The notes under the pieces are model-generated. The model was not told the origin of the DNA and searched no databases. It saw nothing but the letters and a program-made list of their open reading frames with translations. A stretch of 64,000 nucleotides of DNA from Flavimaribacter sp024343425 (GTDB lineage Bacteria; Pseudomonadota; Alphaproteobacteria; Rhizobiales; Rhizobiaceae): NCBI GenBank assembly GCA_965227645.1, contig OZ245773.1, positions 4,402,001 to 4,466,000 on the forward strand, given 5' to 3'. Below, piece by piece: positions 52,019 through 60,929 of this stretch. The position numbers and the translations under genes were made by a program. How positions within the stretch are numbered: position 1 is the stretch's first letter; each line of letters opens with the position of its first letter.

Positions 52019-53806
52019 ATGCTCCGTCCCTTTCTAATTTCGGACGACAGAATGATCGATCAACTCAGCCGCTTTGTCCCTGTGCTCGATTGGGCCCGAG
52101 CCTATAACCGGAAGACATTTTCCAACGACTTGATCGCGGCTGTCATCGTGACGATCATGCTGATCCCGCAATCGCTCGCCTATGCAATGCTGGCCGGCCT
52201 ACCACCAGAGGCGGGCATCTACGCCTCGATTGTTCCCATCATGCTGTATGCGATTTTTGGCACAAGCCGCGCGCTGGCTGTCGGGCCGGTCGCCGTCGTT
52301 TCTCTCCTGACCGCATCGGCGATCGGACAAGTCGCGGAACAGGGTACGGCGGGTTACGCTACGGCCGCGCTTAGCCTCGCCTTTCTATCGGGCGCCTTTC
52401 TCTTGTTGCTCGGCCTGTTCCGGCTGGGTTTTCTGGCCAATTTTCTCAGTCACCCGGTCATCGCCGGTTTCATTACCGCTTCAGGCATTCTGATTGCGAC
52501 GAGCCAGTTGAAACACATCCTTGGCGTCAGCGCAGATGGGCGCACGCTGCCTGAAATGCTGGGCTCCATCGTCGCGCATCTTTCGCAGCTCAACAGCATC
52601 ACGCTCGCAATAGGCGTACTGGCGACCGGCTTCCTGTTCTGGATTCGCAAGAACCTCAAATCAACGCTCAAGAAGCTCGGGGCGCCGGATCTGCTCGCGG
52701 ATATCTTCACGAAGGCCGGTCCGGTCGCCGCCGTTGTGGCGACTACTCTCGCCGTCTGGGGGTTCGATTTGGCCGATCGGGGCGTAAAGATCGTCGGCGA
52801 GGTCCCTCAGAGCCTGCCACCGCTCACGCTGCCGGATTTCTCTCCTGCTCTCCTGGAAGCGCTGCTCGCACCCGCCATCCTCATCTCAATCATCGGCTTT
52901 GTCGAAAGCGTCTCGGTCGCACAGACCCTGGCCGCGAAGAAACGTCAAAGGGTCAATCCGGATCAGGAACTGATCGGCCTCGGCGCCGCCAATCTCGGCG
53001 CTGCATTTACCGGCGGCTACCCGGTTACCGGCGGGTTCGCCAGGTCGGTGGTCAATTTCGACGCCGGAGCCGAAACGCCAGCGGCAGGCGCATTCACGGC
53101 CATTGGCCTCACCATTGCCGCCATAGCGCTGACGCCGATGGTCTACTACCTTCCGAACGCGACGCTTGCAGCCACGATCATCGTCGCGGTCCTCGGTCTC
53201 GTGGACCTGTCCATCCTGAAAAAGACCTGGAAATATTCTCGTGCGGATTTCACCGCGGTCGCAGCCACAATCGTGCTCACACTGGGACTGGGAGTGGAAC
53301 TGGGCGTCGCGGCGGGCGTCGCGATTTCGATCCTCCTTCAGCTCTACAAGACATCGCGTCCGCATGTGGCCGAGGTCGGCCTCGTTCCCGAAACCCAGCA
53401 CTTCCGCAACATTTTGCGCCACAAGGTCGAAACCGATCCGACCCTCCTTACACTTCGCGTAGATGAAAGCCTGTATTTCGTGAACGCGCGTTTCCTTGAG
53501 GAAATGATTGAAAAACGCATCATCGACGGTGATGGGCTCCGTAACGTCGTGCTGATGTTTTCCGCGGTCAACGAGGTGGACTACTCCGCCCTCGAAAGCC
53601 TTGAATCCATCAACCATCGCCTGGGTGAAATGGGAATCGGCCTGCATCTCTCGGAGGTCAAGGGACCGGTGATGGACCGCCTGAAACGATCACATTTTAT
53701 CGATCAGTTGAACGGTCGAATATTTCTGTCTCAATATGACGCCTGGACCGCTTTCGCATCGCAGCCGGTTCCGGACGATGTTAAAGAGGTTCGGGTTGAG
53801 ACCTGA
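52019..53806 (+). CDS. SulP family inorganic anion transporter with STAS domain
   Basis: A 595-residue SulP protein. Residues about 25-420 hold the transport core with the motif IPQSLAYAMLAGLPPEAGIYAS, the GTSRALAVGPVAVVSLLTA segment and the VNPDQELIGLGAANLGAAFTG-type loop. A C-terminal STAS domain follows (VDESLYFVNARFLEEMI, LMFSAVNEVDYSALESLESI). In this setting, sulfate or sulfite made by persulfide oxidation is the likely cargo (inference). The second in-frame ATG (52052) gives the more typical N-terminus; both are possible. Confidence 0.9.
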   Translation: MLRPFLISDDRMIDQLSRFVPVLDWARAYNRKTFSNDLIAAVIVTIMLIPQSLAYAMLAGLPPEAGIYASIVPIMLYAIFGTSRALAVGPVAVVSLLTASAIGQVAEQGTAGYATAALSLAFLSGAFLLLLGLFRLGFLANFLSHPVIAGFITASGILIATSQLKHILGVSADGRTLPEMLGSIVAHLSQLNSITLAIGVLATGFLFWIRKNLKSTLKKLGAPDLLADIFTKAGPVAAVVATTLAVWGFDLADRGVKIVGEVPQSLPPLTLPDFSPALLEALLAPAILISIIGFVESVSVAQTLAAKKRQRVNPDQELIGLGAANLGAAFTGGYPVTGGFARSVVNFDAGAETPAAGAFTAIGLTIAAIALTPMVYYLPNATLAATIIVAVLGLVDLSILKKTWKYSRADFTAVAATIVLTLGLGVELGVAAGVAISILLQLYKTSRPHVAEVGLVPETQHFRNILRHKVETDPTLLTLRVDESLYFVNARFLEEMIEKRIIDGDGLRNVVLMFSAVNEVDYSALESLESINHRLGEMGIGLHLSEVKGPVMDRLKRSHFIDQLNGRIFLSQYDAWTAFASQPVPDDVKEVRVET

Positions 53807-53884
53807 AACGGGTTCTTGAGTCGCGTAGTTGCCACGCTATAAAATCACCGTCATGTCAGCCGCTGACCTGAGTGTCATCGCCCA

Positions 53885-54529
53885 TCAGGCAAGCCGCGAC
53901 GATTCGACGATGTGGCGCCCGGGCTTTCCTTCTACGATTGCGTCGACAAGAGCGCTACCCACGCGGTCAGGCCGACTGATCCGCCATAGCGGCGGGAGGA
54001 CAGGTCCGAGCAGGCCCAATGCGAGCTTGCCAGCCTCCTCGGCCAGTCGCCGCTCGGATCCCGCGCCGCCAAGAAGGCCGGGGCGAACGAAGGTCAGGGA
54101 GGCAAAGCCGATCTTTTGGAGATCGCGCTCAAGCTCCCCTTTGGTGCGAAGATTAAAGGAGCGGGACGACGCATTGGCGCCCAGTGAAGAGGTCAGGGCG
54201 AAGCGTTCTGCGCCGCCCTCATACGCCATTCGGGCAATGGCCATGTTCAGCCCGTAGTCGACTTCCCGGAACGCCTCCTGCGAGCCGGCAATCCTCTGGG
54301 TGGTTCCCAGCGCGGAGATCATACCGTCCACGGCGAACCAGTCGGTTCCGGACGGCAAATCGCGGAGATCGACGACCGGGTTGGTCAGCTTTGGGTGCGT
54401 TGGCAGGGGCCGGCGTGTCAGCGCGATAACTTCAGCAAAGCACTTTTCGGCCAGCGCCAATTCCAGAACATGCTTGCCCACTACGCCGGTGGACCCGATC
54501 AGCAGGACACGCAGGTTTTCTTTGTTCAT
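53885..54529 (-). CDS. NAD(P)-binding oxidoreductase (NmrA/HTATIP2-like)
   Basis: A 214-residue atypical SDR with the loop LLIGSTGVVGKHVLELAL, DGMISALGTTQRIAGS and the later FVRPGLLGGAGSERRLAE. No Tyr-Lys catalytic pair is obvious, so it may be a binding or quinone-reducing protein. The start at 54529 has AAGGA upstream; a reading from 54559 is longer by ten residues. An IS element begins about 130 bases upstream and could have disturbed its promoter. Confidence 0.8.
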   Translation of the reverse strand: MNKENLRVLLIGSTGVVGKHVLELALAEKCFAEVIALTRRPLPTHPKLTNPVVDLRDLPSGTDWFAVDGMISALGTTQRIAGSQEAFREVDYGLNMAIARMAYEGGAERFALTSSLGANASSRSFNLRTKGELERDLQKIGFASLTFVRPGLLGGAGSERRLAEEAGKLALGLLGPVLPPLWRISRPDRVGSALVDAIVEGKPGRHIVESSRLA

Positions 54530-54656
54530 CGGAGATTTCCTTGCAGGCAGCCCCAACAAATACGATTTCTCTCGTTTGCTGATATAGTGCTGACACAGGC
54601 CACATCAGAACGATGGAACAGTATCTAATTGCTTTGAGCTTATCGAGAGATAACTG

Positions 54657-54685
54657 ACATTTCATTCCGGACACATGGTTTACAC
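54657..54685 (+). repeat. IS left inverted repeat
   Basis: Starts ACATTTCATTCCGG and ends ATGGTTTACAC. It matches the reverse complement of the right repeat except at four positions. Confidence 0.75.
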
Positions 54686-54708
54686 AACGCGCATTTGGGG
54701 GAGCCCGA

Positions 54709-55881
54709 ATGCCTTGGAAAGAGTGTAGACCAATGGATGAACGTCTCAAATTCATAGCCCGACTGCTTGAAGGCGAGCAGATGGCGTCGCTTTGCCGGGA
54801 GTTCGGCATATCGCGGGTCACCGGTTACAAGATTTACGATCGCTACAAGAACTGTGGCCTGGACGGTTTGTACGACCGTTCGCGGCGGCCCTATCGCCAG
54901 GCCAACAGGCTTCCCGTCCAGATCGAGCGCTGCATCCTCGGTCTCAAGCGCGAGCATTCATCCTGGGGCGCGCCCAAGATCCGCGACAAGCTGATCCGGC
55001 AATACCCGATGATCAAGCCGCCCGCGATTTCAACGGTGCATGCGGTTCTCGACCGTCACGGCCTGGTCAAGCGCCGCAAGCGGCGCCGTTACAAGGCCCG
55101 GGGAACCCGGCTCCACGGCGCAACGCAAGCCAATGGCCTTTGGTGCGCCGACTACAAGGGCGAGTTCAAGCTCGGCAACCGGCAATACTGCTATCCGCTG
55201 ACCATCACCGATTACCATTCCCGGTATCTGCTGGCCTGCGAAGGCTTGACCTGCACGAAGTCGGAATTCGCCTTCTCCGTTTTCGAACGGGTTTTCAAGG
55301 AGTTCGGCATGCCCGCCGCCATTCGCACCGATAATGGAGCGCCCTTCGCCAGCCCGCATGCCCTGTTCGGACTGAGCAAGCTGTCGGTGTGGTGGCTGCG
55401 CCTGGGGATCACAATCGAACGCATCAAGCCGGGCAACCCGCAACAGAACGGACGCCATGAGCGCATGCACCTCACCCTCAAGAAGGAAGCAGCAAAGCCT
55501 GCCGCCTTCAACTTCCTGCAGCAGCAGGAGCGCTTCGATCGATTCATCGAGGTTTACAACAATGAAAGACCCCATCAGGGGCTCGCAGGAGCCTACCCTG
55601 GTGAACTCTATACACCTTCAACCCGCGTCTATCAGCCACCAGGCGAACCGGACTATCCGCTCCATGATCGCACCGTGCGCGTCACACGATGCGGCAGAAT
55701 TTGTATCGGAAAACGAAAAATCAATCTCAGCCAGGTCTTCGCCGGCCAAATCCTTGGACTGCGGGAAGTCGAAGACGGTGTTTGGATCGTCTCATTCCTC
55801 GACTATGATCTGGGCTTCTTCGACAACAAGGAGGACCGTGTCGAACCGGCACAAAACCCATTCGCACCGGAGAAAGTGTAA
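54709..55881 (+). CDS. IS481 family transposase
   Basis: A 390-residue transposase, apparently intact. The N-terminal helix-turn-helix is FIARLLEGEQMASLCREFGIS and a second basic HTH segment follows (SSWGAPKIRDKLIRQYP). The DDE integrase core shows Asp in LWCADYKGEF, Asp in AAIRTDNGAPF and Glu in NGRHERMHLTLKKE, followed by FIEVYNNERPHQGLAGAYP. The opening MPWKECRPMDERLKF matches the usual start for this group. It cuts and joins the element ends, and lies in the gap between an oxidoreductase gene and a tRNA gene. Confidence 0.93.
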   Translation: MPWKECRPMDERLKFIARLLEGEQMASLCREFGISRVTGYKIYDRYKNCGLDGLYDRSRRPYRQANRLPVQIERCILGLKREHSSWGAPKIRDKLIRQYPMIKPPAISTVHAVLDRHGLVKRRKRRRYKARGTRLHGATQANGLWCADYKGEFKLGNRQYCYPLTITDYHSRYLLACEGLTCTKSEFAFSVFERVFKEFGMPAAIRTDNGAPFASPHALFGLSKLSVWWLRLGITIERIKPGNPQQNGRHERMHLTLKKEAAKPAAFNFLQQQERFDRFIEVYNNERPHQGLAGAYPGELYTPSTRVYQPPGEPDYPLHDRTVRVTRCGRICIGKRKINLSQVFAGQILGLREVEDGVWIVSFLDYDLGFFDNKEDRVEPAQNPFAPEKV

Positions 55882-55904
55882 ACCATCTCTCCGGTATCAA
55901 ATGT
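55876..55904 (-). repeat. IS right inverted repeat
   Basis: Starts GTGTAAACCAT, then CTCTCCGGTATC, ending AAATGT; complementary to the left repeat at 25 of 29 positions. The transposase TAA (55879-55881) lies inside it. Confidence 0.75.
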
Positions 55905-55937
55905 AAACCATGTGACAAGAATGGACCCTTGATTTTA

Positions 55938-56014
55938 TGGCGCGCTCGGGAAGATTCGAACTCCCGACCCCCAGATTCGTAGTCTGGTGCTCTATCCAGC
56001 TGAGCTACGAGCGC
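55938..56014 (-). tRNA. tRNA-Arg (anticodon ACG)
   Basis: The 77-base minus-strand gene folds into a full cloverleaf. Acceptor arms GCGCTCG/CGAGCGC pair, the D stem is GCTC/GAGC, the anticodon stem is CCAGA/TCTGG with loop CTACGAA, and the T arm is GGGAG-TTCGAAT-CTTCC. The 3' CCA is encoded. Anticodon ACG (edited to ICG) reads CGN arginine codons. The IS element ends about 34 bases downstream. Confidence 0.96.
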
Positions 56015-56138
56015 GCGTTGCGGGACGGTTTGCCGTCCGCGAGACGGCTACCTAATCCTTTCGTGACGGGAATGCAAGCGCCGCCAGACTAAAAAATTGC
56101 TCGCTCCCCACACCAGCCGAACTTCCGCTCTGCGGGGA

Positions 56139-57683
56139 TCAGTCGCCTTTGCGCGCAGCGCCGCCTGGCGCGGCGGAAAGCGGGGAACCGCCTCCAACCG
56201 GCTGATCGGGAAGCGTGATGCGGAAGCGGGTTCCGGGCTCCGGTTTGTCGACGAGACGAATTGCGCCTCCATGCGCGCGCACCAACTCGTCGGAAATCGC
56301 AAGGCCAAGTCCTGTTCCACCGGCGCGCGCCGATCCGTGAAAGGCCTTGAACAGATTTTCAAGCGCCTTTGCCGGCATGCCCGGACCGGTATCGTCGATA
56401 TCGATGATCGCGTTGCACCTGTCGCGGCGCGCCGACACCGTGATACGGCGAATGACCGACGGATCGCTGCTGTTCGACGCTTTCAGCGCCTCGAGCGCAT
56501 TGCGGCAGATATTGTGGACGACGCGAAACAGCTGTTCGCTGTCGGCGACGATCTCGAAACCATTCTCGACGTCGTTTACGAACTCCACGGCGACGCCGTC
56601 GTCATGCGCCTTGTCGCCGGCGATCTCGGGATCGATGATCAGCAGATCGCGCACGTCGGAAACCAGCATGTCGAGGCGCACCAGCCGCTTGTTCGGGTCA
56701 GCTTCGCGCGCCCGACCGTAATCGAGAACATCACGCGTATAAGAGACGGCGCGATCAATCGCGCGCAACAGTTTGGGCGAAAAGCGCTTGACCACCGGAT
56801 CGTCAACCTCCGTCAGGCGGTCCGATATCAGTTGCGCGGAAGCCAGAATATTGCGCATGTCATGATTGATCTTGGAGACGGCCAGACCAAGATTGGCCAG
56901 ATGCTGCTGTTCCTTCAGGGTTTGCTGCAGGGTTTCCTGCATGCCGGCAAGATGCTTTTCGGCAATTCCCAGTTCGTCGCCAGATCGGCTGGGCTGGATG
57001 ATCCTCGCCGGATTGTCCGGCTCGCGTGAAAACGCCTCCATGCTCGCCGTCATGCGCCGAATGGGGCGAATCATCATCGTGTTAATGGCGACAAACACCA
57101 GTCCCGCCGTCATGAAGGAAATGATCAGCGACAGCGCCAGGACATTGCGGCCGTAGATAAACATTGCGCGACGCAGCGGCGCCTCTTCCATCACCACATC
57201 AATGACCATGTCGGTTCCGCTCACCGGACCGTACACACGGATAATACGGTCCTCACCCGAAAACAGAGTGGCGAAGGCGTCCCCGATCGCCGTCAGCGGG
57301 CCGGTTTCGGCAAGATCATATTGCTTATCGACCTCCGCAGGCATGTCGGAACTGGCGATAAGCCGGGACATGCCGCCGGTCTTGAGGGCGATTGATTTGG
57401 TGCCGGTCGCCATCAGGGCGCCGTCCTGGATCGGCCGCGGCAGATCCATATTCTCCCATCCCTCGATAACAATGCTGGCCGCCGCCGCCGTGCGCAACCG
57501 ATCCTCCAGCCAGCGCACGCGCGTGTTGGCCACCGACGGCACGAAAATCAGAACTTCTGCGATCATCACAAAGAGAATTGTCAGCAGCAGCAGCTTGCTG
57601 GACAGGCTGTGACGCGGTTTCTCGCCACTGCCTGTTCCGCGAACCTGCTTCTCACCGCTGAATTCCTGTCGTTGCATGTTCAT
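56139..57683 (-). CDS. Sensor histidine kinase with HAMP domain
   Basis: A 514-residue membrane kinase. Two spans (LLLLTILFVMIAEVLIFVP, about residues 31-50, and LALSLIISFMTAGLVFVAI, about 183-201) enclose a periplasmic sensor of about 130 residues. A HAMP-like segment (MMIRPIRRMTASMEAFSRE) follows, then the phospho-acceptor His274 in VSKINHDMRNILASAQL. The ATPase domain has N (VHNICRNALEAL), G1 (DIDDTGPGMP) and G2 (GTGLGLAISDELV). No response regulator is nearby. The signal is unknown. Confidence 0.9.
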   Translation of the reverse strand: MNMQRQEFSGEKQVRGTGSGEKPRHSLSSKLLLLTILFVMIAEVLIFVPSVANTRVRWLEDRLRTAAAASIVIEGWENMDLPRPIQDGALMATGTKSIALKTGGMSRLIASSDMPAEVDKQYDLAETGPLTAIGDAFATLFSGEDRIIRVYGPVSGTDMVIDVVMEEAPLRRAMFIYGRNVLALSLIISFMTAGLVFVAINTMMIRPIRRMTASMEAFSREPDNPARIIQPSRSGDELGIAEKHLAGMQETLQQTLKEQQHLANLGLAVSKINHDMRNILASAQLISDRLTEVDDPVVKRFSPKLLRAIDRAVSYTRDVLDYGRAREADPNKRLVRLDMLVSDVRDLLIIDPEIAGDKAHDDGVAVEFVNDVENGFEIVADSEQLFRVVHNICRNALEALKASNSSDPSVIRRITVSARRDRCNAIIDIDDTGPGMPAKALENLFKAFHGSARAGGTGLGLAISDELVRAHGGAIRLVDKPEPGTRFRITLPDQPVGGGSPLSAAPGGAARKGD

Positions 57684-57746
57684 GACTGAAGCTGTTCGTT
57701 CAATACTTACAGCGGTATAGACCTTTTCGGCGAATGACGAAACCAG

Positions 57747-59174
57747 CTAACCGAAGCGGCGCAGAAAACGAATGATCCGGCGCACCAGCGGCTTGCGCGT
57801 AAGCGGCAGGTAGCTTGCCACGATCGCCCGCCGGCCGATCTCGCTCATGGTGGGATAAGGAGGAATGTAGTCGCGGCCATCGCCAAGTTTCATTTTTCGG
57901 CTGACGGCCAGCGTCCAGAGATTGATCATCTCGCCGGCGCCAGCGCCAACAATCGAAACGCCGACGATGCGACTGCCGGAATCGACGATGAGCTTGATAT
58001 GCCCGTCGGTCAGGCCTTCGGCCTGGGCGCGGTCGTTCTCCGCATAGGGCCAGCGCAGCACCCGGATCGATTTGTTTCCCGCCCGCGCCTGCTCCTCCGT
58101 GAGGCCGACATGGGCAAGCTCCGGATCGGTAAAGGTCACGCGCGGGATGATCGATGCGTCTTCCCTTGCCGGCGTCCTGAACAGGATCTGCTTGATGACG
58201 AGGCTCGCATGATAGCTTGCGACATGGGTGAACTGCAGGCCGCCTGCGACGTCTCCGATCGCAAAGACGCGGCGGTTTGATGTCTTGAGGTTCCGCTCGA
58301 CCTTGATTCCTTTTGCATCATATCGCACGCCTGCCTCGTCAAGCCCGAGATCGTCAACACTCGCAGCCCGACCGGTGGCGACAAGAAGATGGCTGCCTTC
58401 GATCATGCGCAGACCCTCGCCTGTCTCCACGGCGAGCCGGACCCCGTTTCTCCCGCGCTTCTTGACTTCAGACACAGTAGCGCCCTCGACAATCTCCACG
58501 CCCTCTGCGCGCATCCGGTCGAGCACGATGGCGCCCAACTCGGGGTCTTCCTTGCCGAGCGCTCTGGCCGCTTCCAGCACTGTGACCTGTGAGCCAAGGC
58601 GGTGATAGGCCTGGGCCAGTTCAAGACCGATCGGTCCGCCGCCAATGATGACAAGCCTACGCATTGGCGCTGTTCTGTCGAAAATTGTCTCGTTCGTGAG
58701 ATAGTCGACATCCTCAAGCCCGGGAATAGGCGGAATTGCCGGCTTCGAACCTGTCGCCACGACGAAGCGGCGCGCGCGGATTTCATATTCAGCGGCAACC
58801 ACCGTGTCGGGACCCGTAAACCGGCCGTGGGCGCGGATGACCTTGACGCCGAGCGCCGTGAAGCGTTCTTCGGAATCGTTCGGCGCTATGGCCGAGATCG
58901 CTCTTTCAATGTGGGCGCGAACTTGTCTGAAGTCGACATTCGCCTCACCCGCTTTTACCCCGTAAGCCGGCGCCGCCTCAATCGCGTGGGCGTGTTTGGC
59001 CGCAGCGATCAGCGCCTTGGAGGGAACGCAGCCATAATTCAGGCAATCGCCTCCCATCTTGCCCGCCTCAATCAGTACAACATTGACACCGAAGGCGGCG
59101 GCGGCGGCGGCCACGGTCAATCCGCCCGAACCGGCGCCGATGACGCAGATGTCAGGACGGAGTATCTCGGTCAT
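57747..59174 (-). CDS. Dihydrolipoamide dehydrogenase-like FAD disulfide oxidoreductase
   Basis: A 475-residue class I pyridine nucleotide-disulfide oxidoreductase. FAD loop VIGAGSGGLTVAAA, redox-active Cys44 and Cys49 in GGDCLNYGCVPSKAL, NAD(P) loop VIIGGGPIGLELAQA and a C-terminal dimer domain with TFTDPELAHVGLTEEQA. The C-terminal base His and the mercury-binding Cys pair of mercuric reductase are not seen in their usual form; the tail ends RRIIRFLRRFG. A soluble lipoamide- or mycothione-like role is open. The gene lies just downstream of the TVP38-type membrane protein gene, an arrangement seen in other bacteria. Confidence 0.85.
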   Translation of the reverse strand: MTEILRPDICVIGAGSGGLTVAAAAAAFGVNVVLIEAGKMGGDCLNYGCVPSKALIAAAKHAHAIEAAPAYGVKAGEANVDFRQVRAHIERAISAIAPNDSEERFTALGVKVIRAHGRFTGPDTVVAAEYEIRARRFVVATGSKPAIPPIPGLEDVDYLTNETIFDRTAPMRRLVIIGGGPIGLELAQAYHRLGSQVTVLEAARALGKEDPELGAIVLDRMRAEGVEIVEGATVSEVKKRGRNGVRLAVETGEGLRMIEGSHLLVATGRAASVDDLGLDEAGVRYDAKGIKVERNLKTSNRRVFAIGDVAGGLQFTHVASYHASLVIKQILFRTPAREDASIIPRVTFTDPELAHVGLTEEQARAGNKSIRVLRWPYAENDRAQAEGLTDGHIKLIVDSGSRIVGVSIVGAGAGEMINLWTLAVSRKMKLGDGRDYIPPYPTMSEIGRRAIVASYLPLTRKPLVRRIIRFLRRFG

Positions 59175-59216
59175 CGAACAATCCTCGAATACAATGAAAG
59201 CGGTCGGCTGGCGGAG

Positions 59217-59996
59217 TCAGGATGACCCATCGTTCTTGCGCCAATACTTCTTCACAGCAAGCGGTATAGCCGCAATAACGGCCAATGCGAAGAAGGCGAT
59301 GGTCAGTTCCGGAGTCACGATGTCGGACAGGGAGAGGGTCTCGCCGGCCGCGGCGGCCGAAACGATAACGCTGTCGAGCCCCTCGCCGAGATAGGCGTAG
59401 GCGAAAGTGCCGGGCAGGATGCCAATCAGCGTCGCCAGAACATAGGTGCGCAGGCTTACGTTGAAAAAGGCCGGAGCAATGTTGACCGCAAAGAAAGGAA
59501 AGATCGGCGCGAGGCGCAGCACGAGGAGGTATCCGAAGGCATCCTCCTGAAAATTGTCCGCGGCGCGGCTTACCGCCGGTCCGGCTTTTTTCTTCAAAAG
59601 ATCGCCAAGCGCCGACTTCGCCGCAAGAAAAAGAAGTGTCGCACCAATGGTTGCGGCGACAGCGGTCAAAACGCCACCCCAAAACCAACCGAACAGGAAC
59701 CCGCCGAGGATCGTCAGGAGGGACGCTGCCGGAAAGGCGAATGCGACCGCCGCGGTATAGACAATGAAATAGATAAGGGAGGCCATGGAGACATGGTCGC
59801 CAACATAGGATTTCAGATATTCGCGATTGTCGACGATCGCCTCCAGCGAGAGAAAACGGTGCAGGCCGAGCAAATAGCCGAGCAACAATCCTCCCAATAT
59901 CACCAGAACCGGGAGGAACCGACGCGCGAAAAGCCGGAAACCGGAGCGATGCTCCGTCTGTCCGTCCAGTTCGCCGTCGTGTTCCGTCACCGTCAT
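59217..59996 (-). CDS. TVP38/TMEM64 (DedA-like VTT domain) membrane protein
   Basis: A 259-residue protein with several spans. It has the VTT-domain signature FAFPAASLLTILGGFLFGWFWG, AATIGATLLFLAAKSALGDLL and RLAPIFPFFAVNIAPAFFNVS. Related proteins are lipid scramblase- or DedA-like and act in the inner membrane. The start MTVTEHDGE (59996) is preferred; an in-frame TTG/ATG at 60038 would add 14 residues. It shares a strand with the flavoprotein gene 42 bases downstream and may form an operon with it. Confidence 0.88.
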   Translation of the reverse strand: MTVTEHDGELDGQTEHRSGFRLFARRFLPVLVILGGLLLGYLLGLHRFLSLEAIVDNREYLKSYVGDHVSMASLIYFIVYTAAVAFAFPAASLLTILGGFLFGWFWGGVLTAVAATIGATLLFLAAKSALGDLLKKKAGPAVSRAADNFQEDAFGYLLVLRLAPIFPFFAVNIAPAFFNVSLRTYVLATLIGILPGTFAYAYLGEGLDSVIVSAAAAGETLSLSDIVTPELTIAFFALAVIAAIPLAVKKYWRKNDGSS

Positions 59997-60185
59997 TTCC
60001 AATCCTGTACTCCGATGCCTGTTCGTGGCCGCGTCCACTCTGATCCGAATCTAGGGGTTCCCCGTCGGCCGGGCCAGTGACATCCTTCGCCGTTTGCAAA
60101 ACGTCTGCGTGATCACGGCGCCGAACAGCCTCACATTGGCGTGAAGCGCGGCGGCGACCGGCGATCATGCGGCAATCCTGCGCAA

Positions 60186-60214
60186 TTGACTCGCCTGTGT
60201 CGAGTGCGTATAAG
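60186..60214 (+). promoter_or_regulatory. Sigma-70-type promoter of rpmH
   Basis: TTGACT (60186-60191) and TATAAG (60209-60214) are separated by 17 bases, close to the housekeeping consensus. They lie 129 bases before the rpmH start, in an otherwise gene-free gap (60039-60342). Confidence 0.8.
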
Positions 60215-60342
60215 CCGCGCACGTTCGGGTTCAAACATTCCGGCGGCGCGATTTTGCGCGCAACGACCGGGTCCGGACACAATCGCAACGCTGCTGTTTT
60301 TAACAGACCCAAGAAGGGCCGCACACCGCGGTATTGAAATAA

Positions 60343-60480
60343 ATGACGAAGCGTACCTATCAACCCTCGAAACTCGTGCGCAAGCGCCGGCATGGATTCC
60401 GCGCCCGCCTCGCAACAAAGGGCGGCCGCAAGGTTCTCGCCAATCGCCGAGCTCGCGGGCGCAAGCGCCTGTCGGCGTAA
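60343..60480 (+). CDS. rpmH: 50S ribosomal protein L34
   Basis: A 45-residue basic protein reading MTKRTYQPSKLVRKRRHGFR...KRLSA, the standard L34 sequence with its RKRRHGFR and GGRKVLANRR segments. It is a component of the large ribosomal subunit. The next gene is rnpA, the universal order in bacteria. Confidence 0.97.
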   Translation: MTKRTYQPSKLVRKRRHGFRARLATKGGRKVLANRRARGRKRLSA

Positions 60481-60527
60481 GCTCCAACCCTGCCTGGTCC
60501 ACTCAGCCAAAGGCCGAAGAAGGGTCC

Positions 60528-60929
60528 ATGTCGCCGCACAGGCAACCGCCAGAACTCGGACGATTGAAGAAACGATCCGACTTTCTTGCCGTTCGCAAGG
60601 GCGATCGACGAAAGGGTCCCTTTTTCGTTCTGGAAGTGCTCGACCGGGAAAGGCCGGACGAGGCCGCCCGCATTGGCTACACGGTGACCAAACGCCAGGG
60701 AAACGCCGTAGAACGCAACCGGATCAGGCGCAGGCTCAGGGAAGCCGTTCGTCTGTCCGCGGCGTTTGATATGAAGCCAGGCCATGACTATGTGGTGGTA
60801 GCGCGAAGGGACGCGCTCGATGCGCCGTTTGGCGCATTGACTGAATCGCTCTGCCGGCGAATTGCACGCAGCAGCAGACCGAAAGACACGCGCGGCGGCC
60901 AGAGGCAGCCCGGACACAGGAACGCCTAA
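60528..60929 (+). CDS. rnpA: Ribonuclease P protein component
   Basis: A 133-residue protein with the RnpA motif EAARIGYTVTKRQGNAVERNRIRRRLREAVR and an N-terminal LKKRSDFLAVRKG. It assists the RNase P RNA in removing tRNA 5' leaders. The ATG at 60528 gives the normal length; an open reading from 60141 overlaps rpmH and is rejected. Its stop overlaps the yidC start by one base (TAATG). Confidence 0.96.
   Translation: MSPHRQPPELGRLKKRSDFLAVRKGDRRKGPFFVLEVLDRERPDEAARIGYTVTKRQGNAVERNRIRRRLREAVRLSAAFDMKPGHDYVVVARRDALDAPFGALTESLCRRIARSSRPKDTRGGQRQPGHRNA

Larger units (their letters stand above)
54657..55904 (+). mobile_element. IS481-type insertion sequence
   Basis: The element is bounded by imperfect 29-bp inverted repeats (54657-54685 and 55876-55904) that agree at 25 positions, with the common parts ACATTT, CCGGA and ATGGTTTACAC. 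One transposase gene fills it. The right repeat contains the transposase stop codon. No clear target duplication is visible at these edges, so the true ends may be a few bases further out (a second GTAAACCAT stands at 55903-55911). Confidence 0.8.

Noticed and set aside
54657..56014. Genomic island or prophage integrated at tRNA-Arg
   Set aside because: No integrase, attachment repeat or phage genes; only a single IS element lies beside the tRNA.
57747..59174. Mercuric reductase
   Set aside because: The C-terminal mercury-binding cysteine pair and an N-terminal metal domain are missing; no mer genes nearby.
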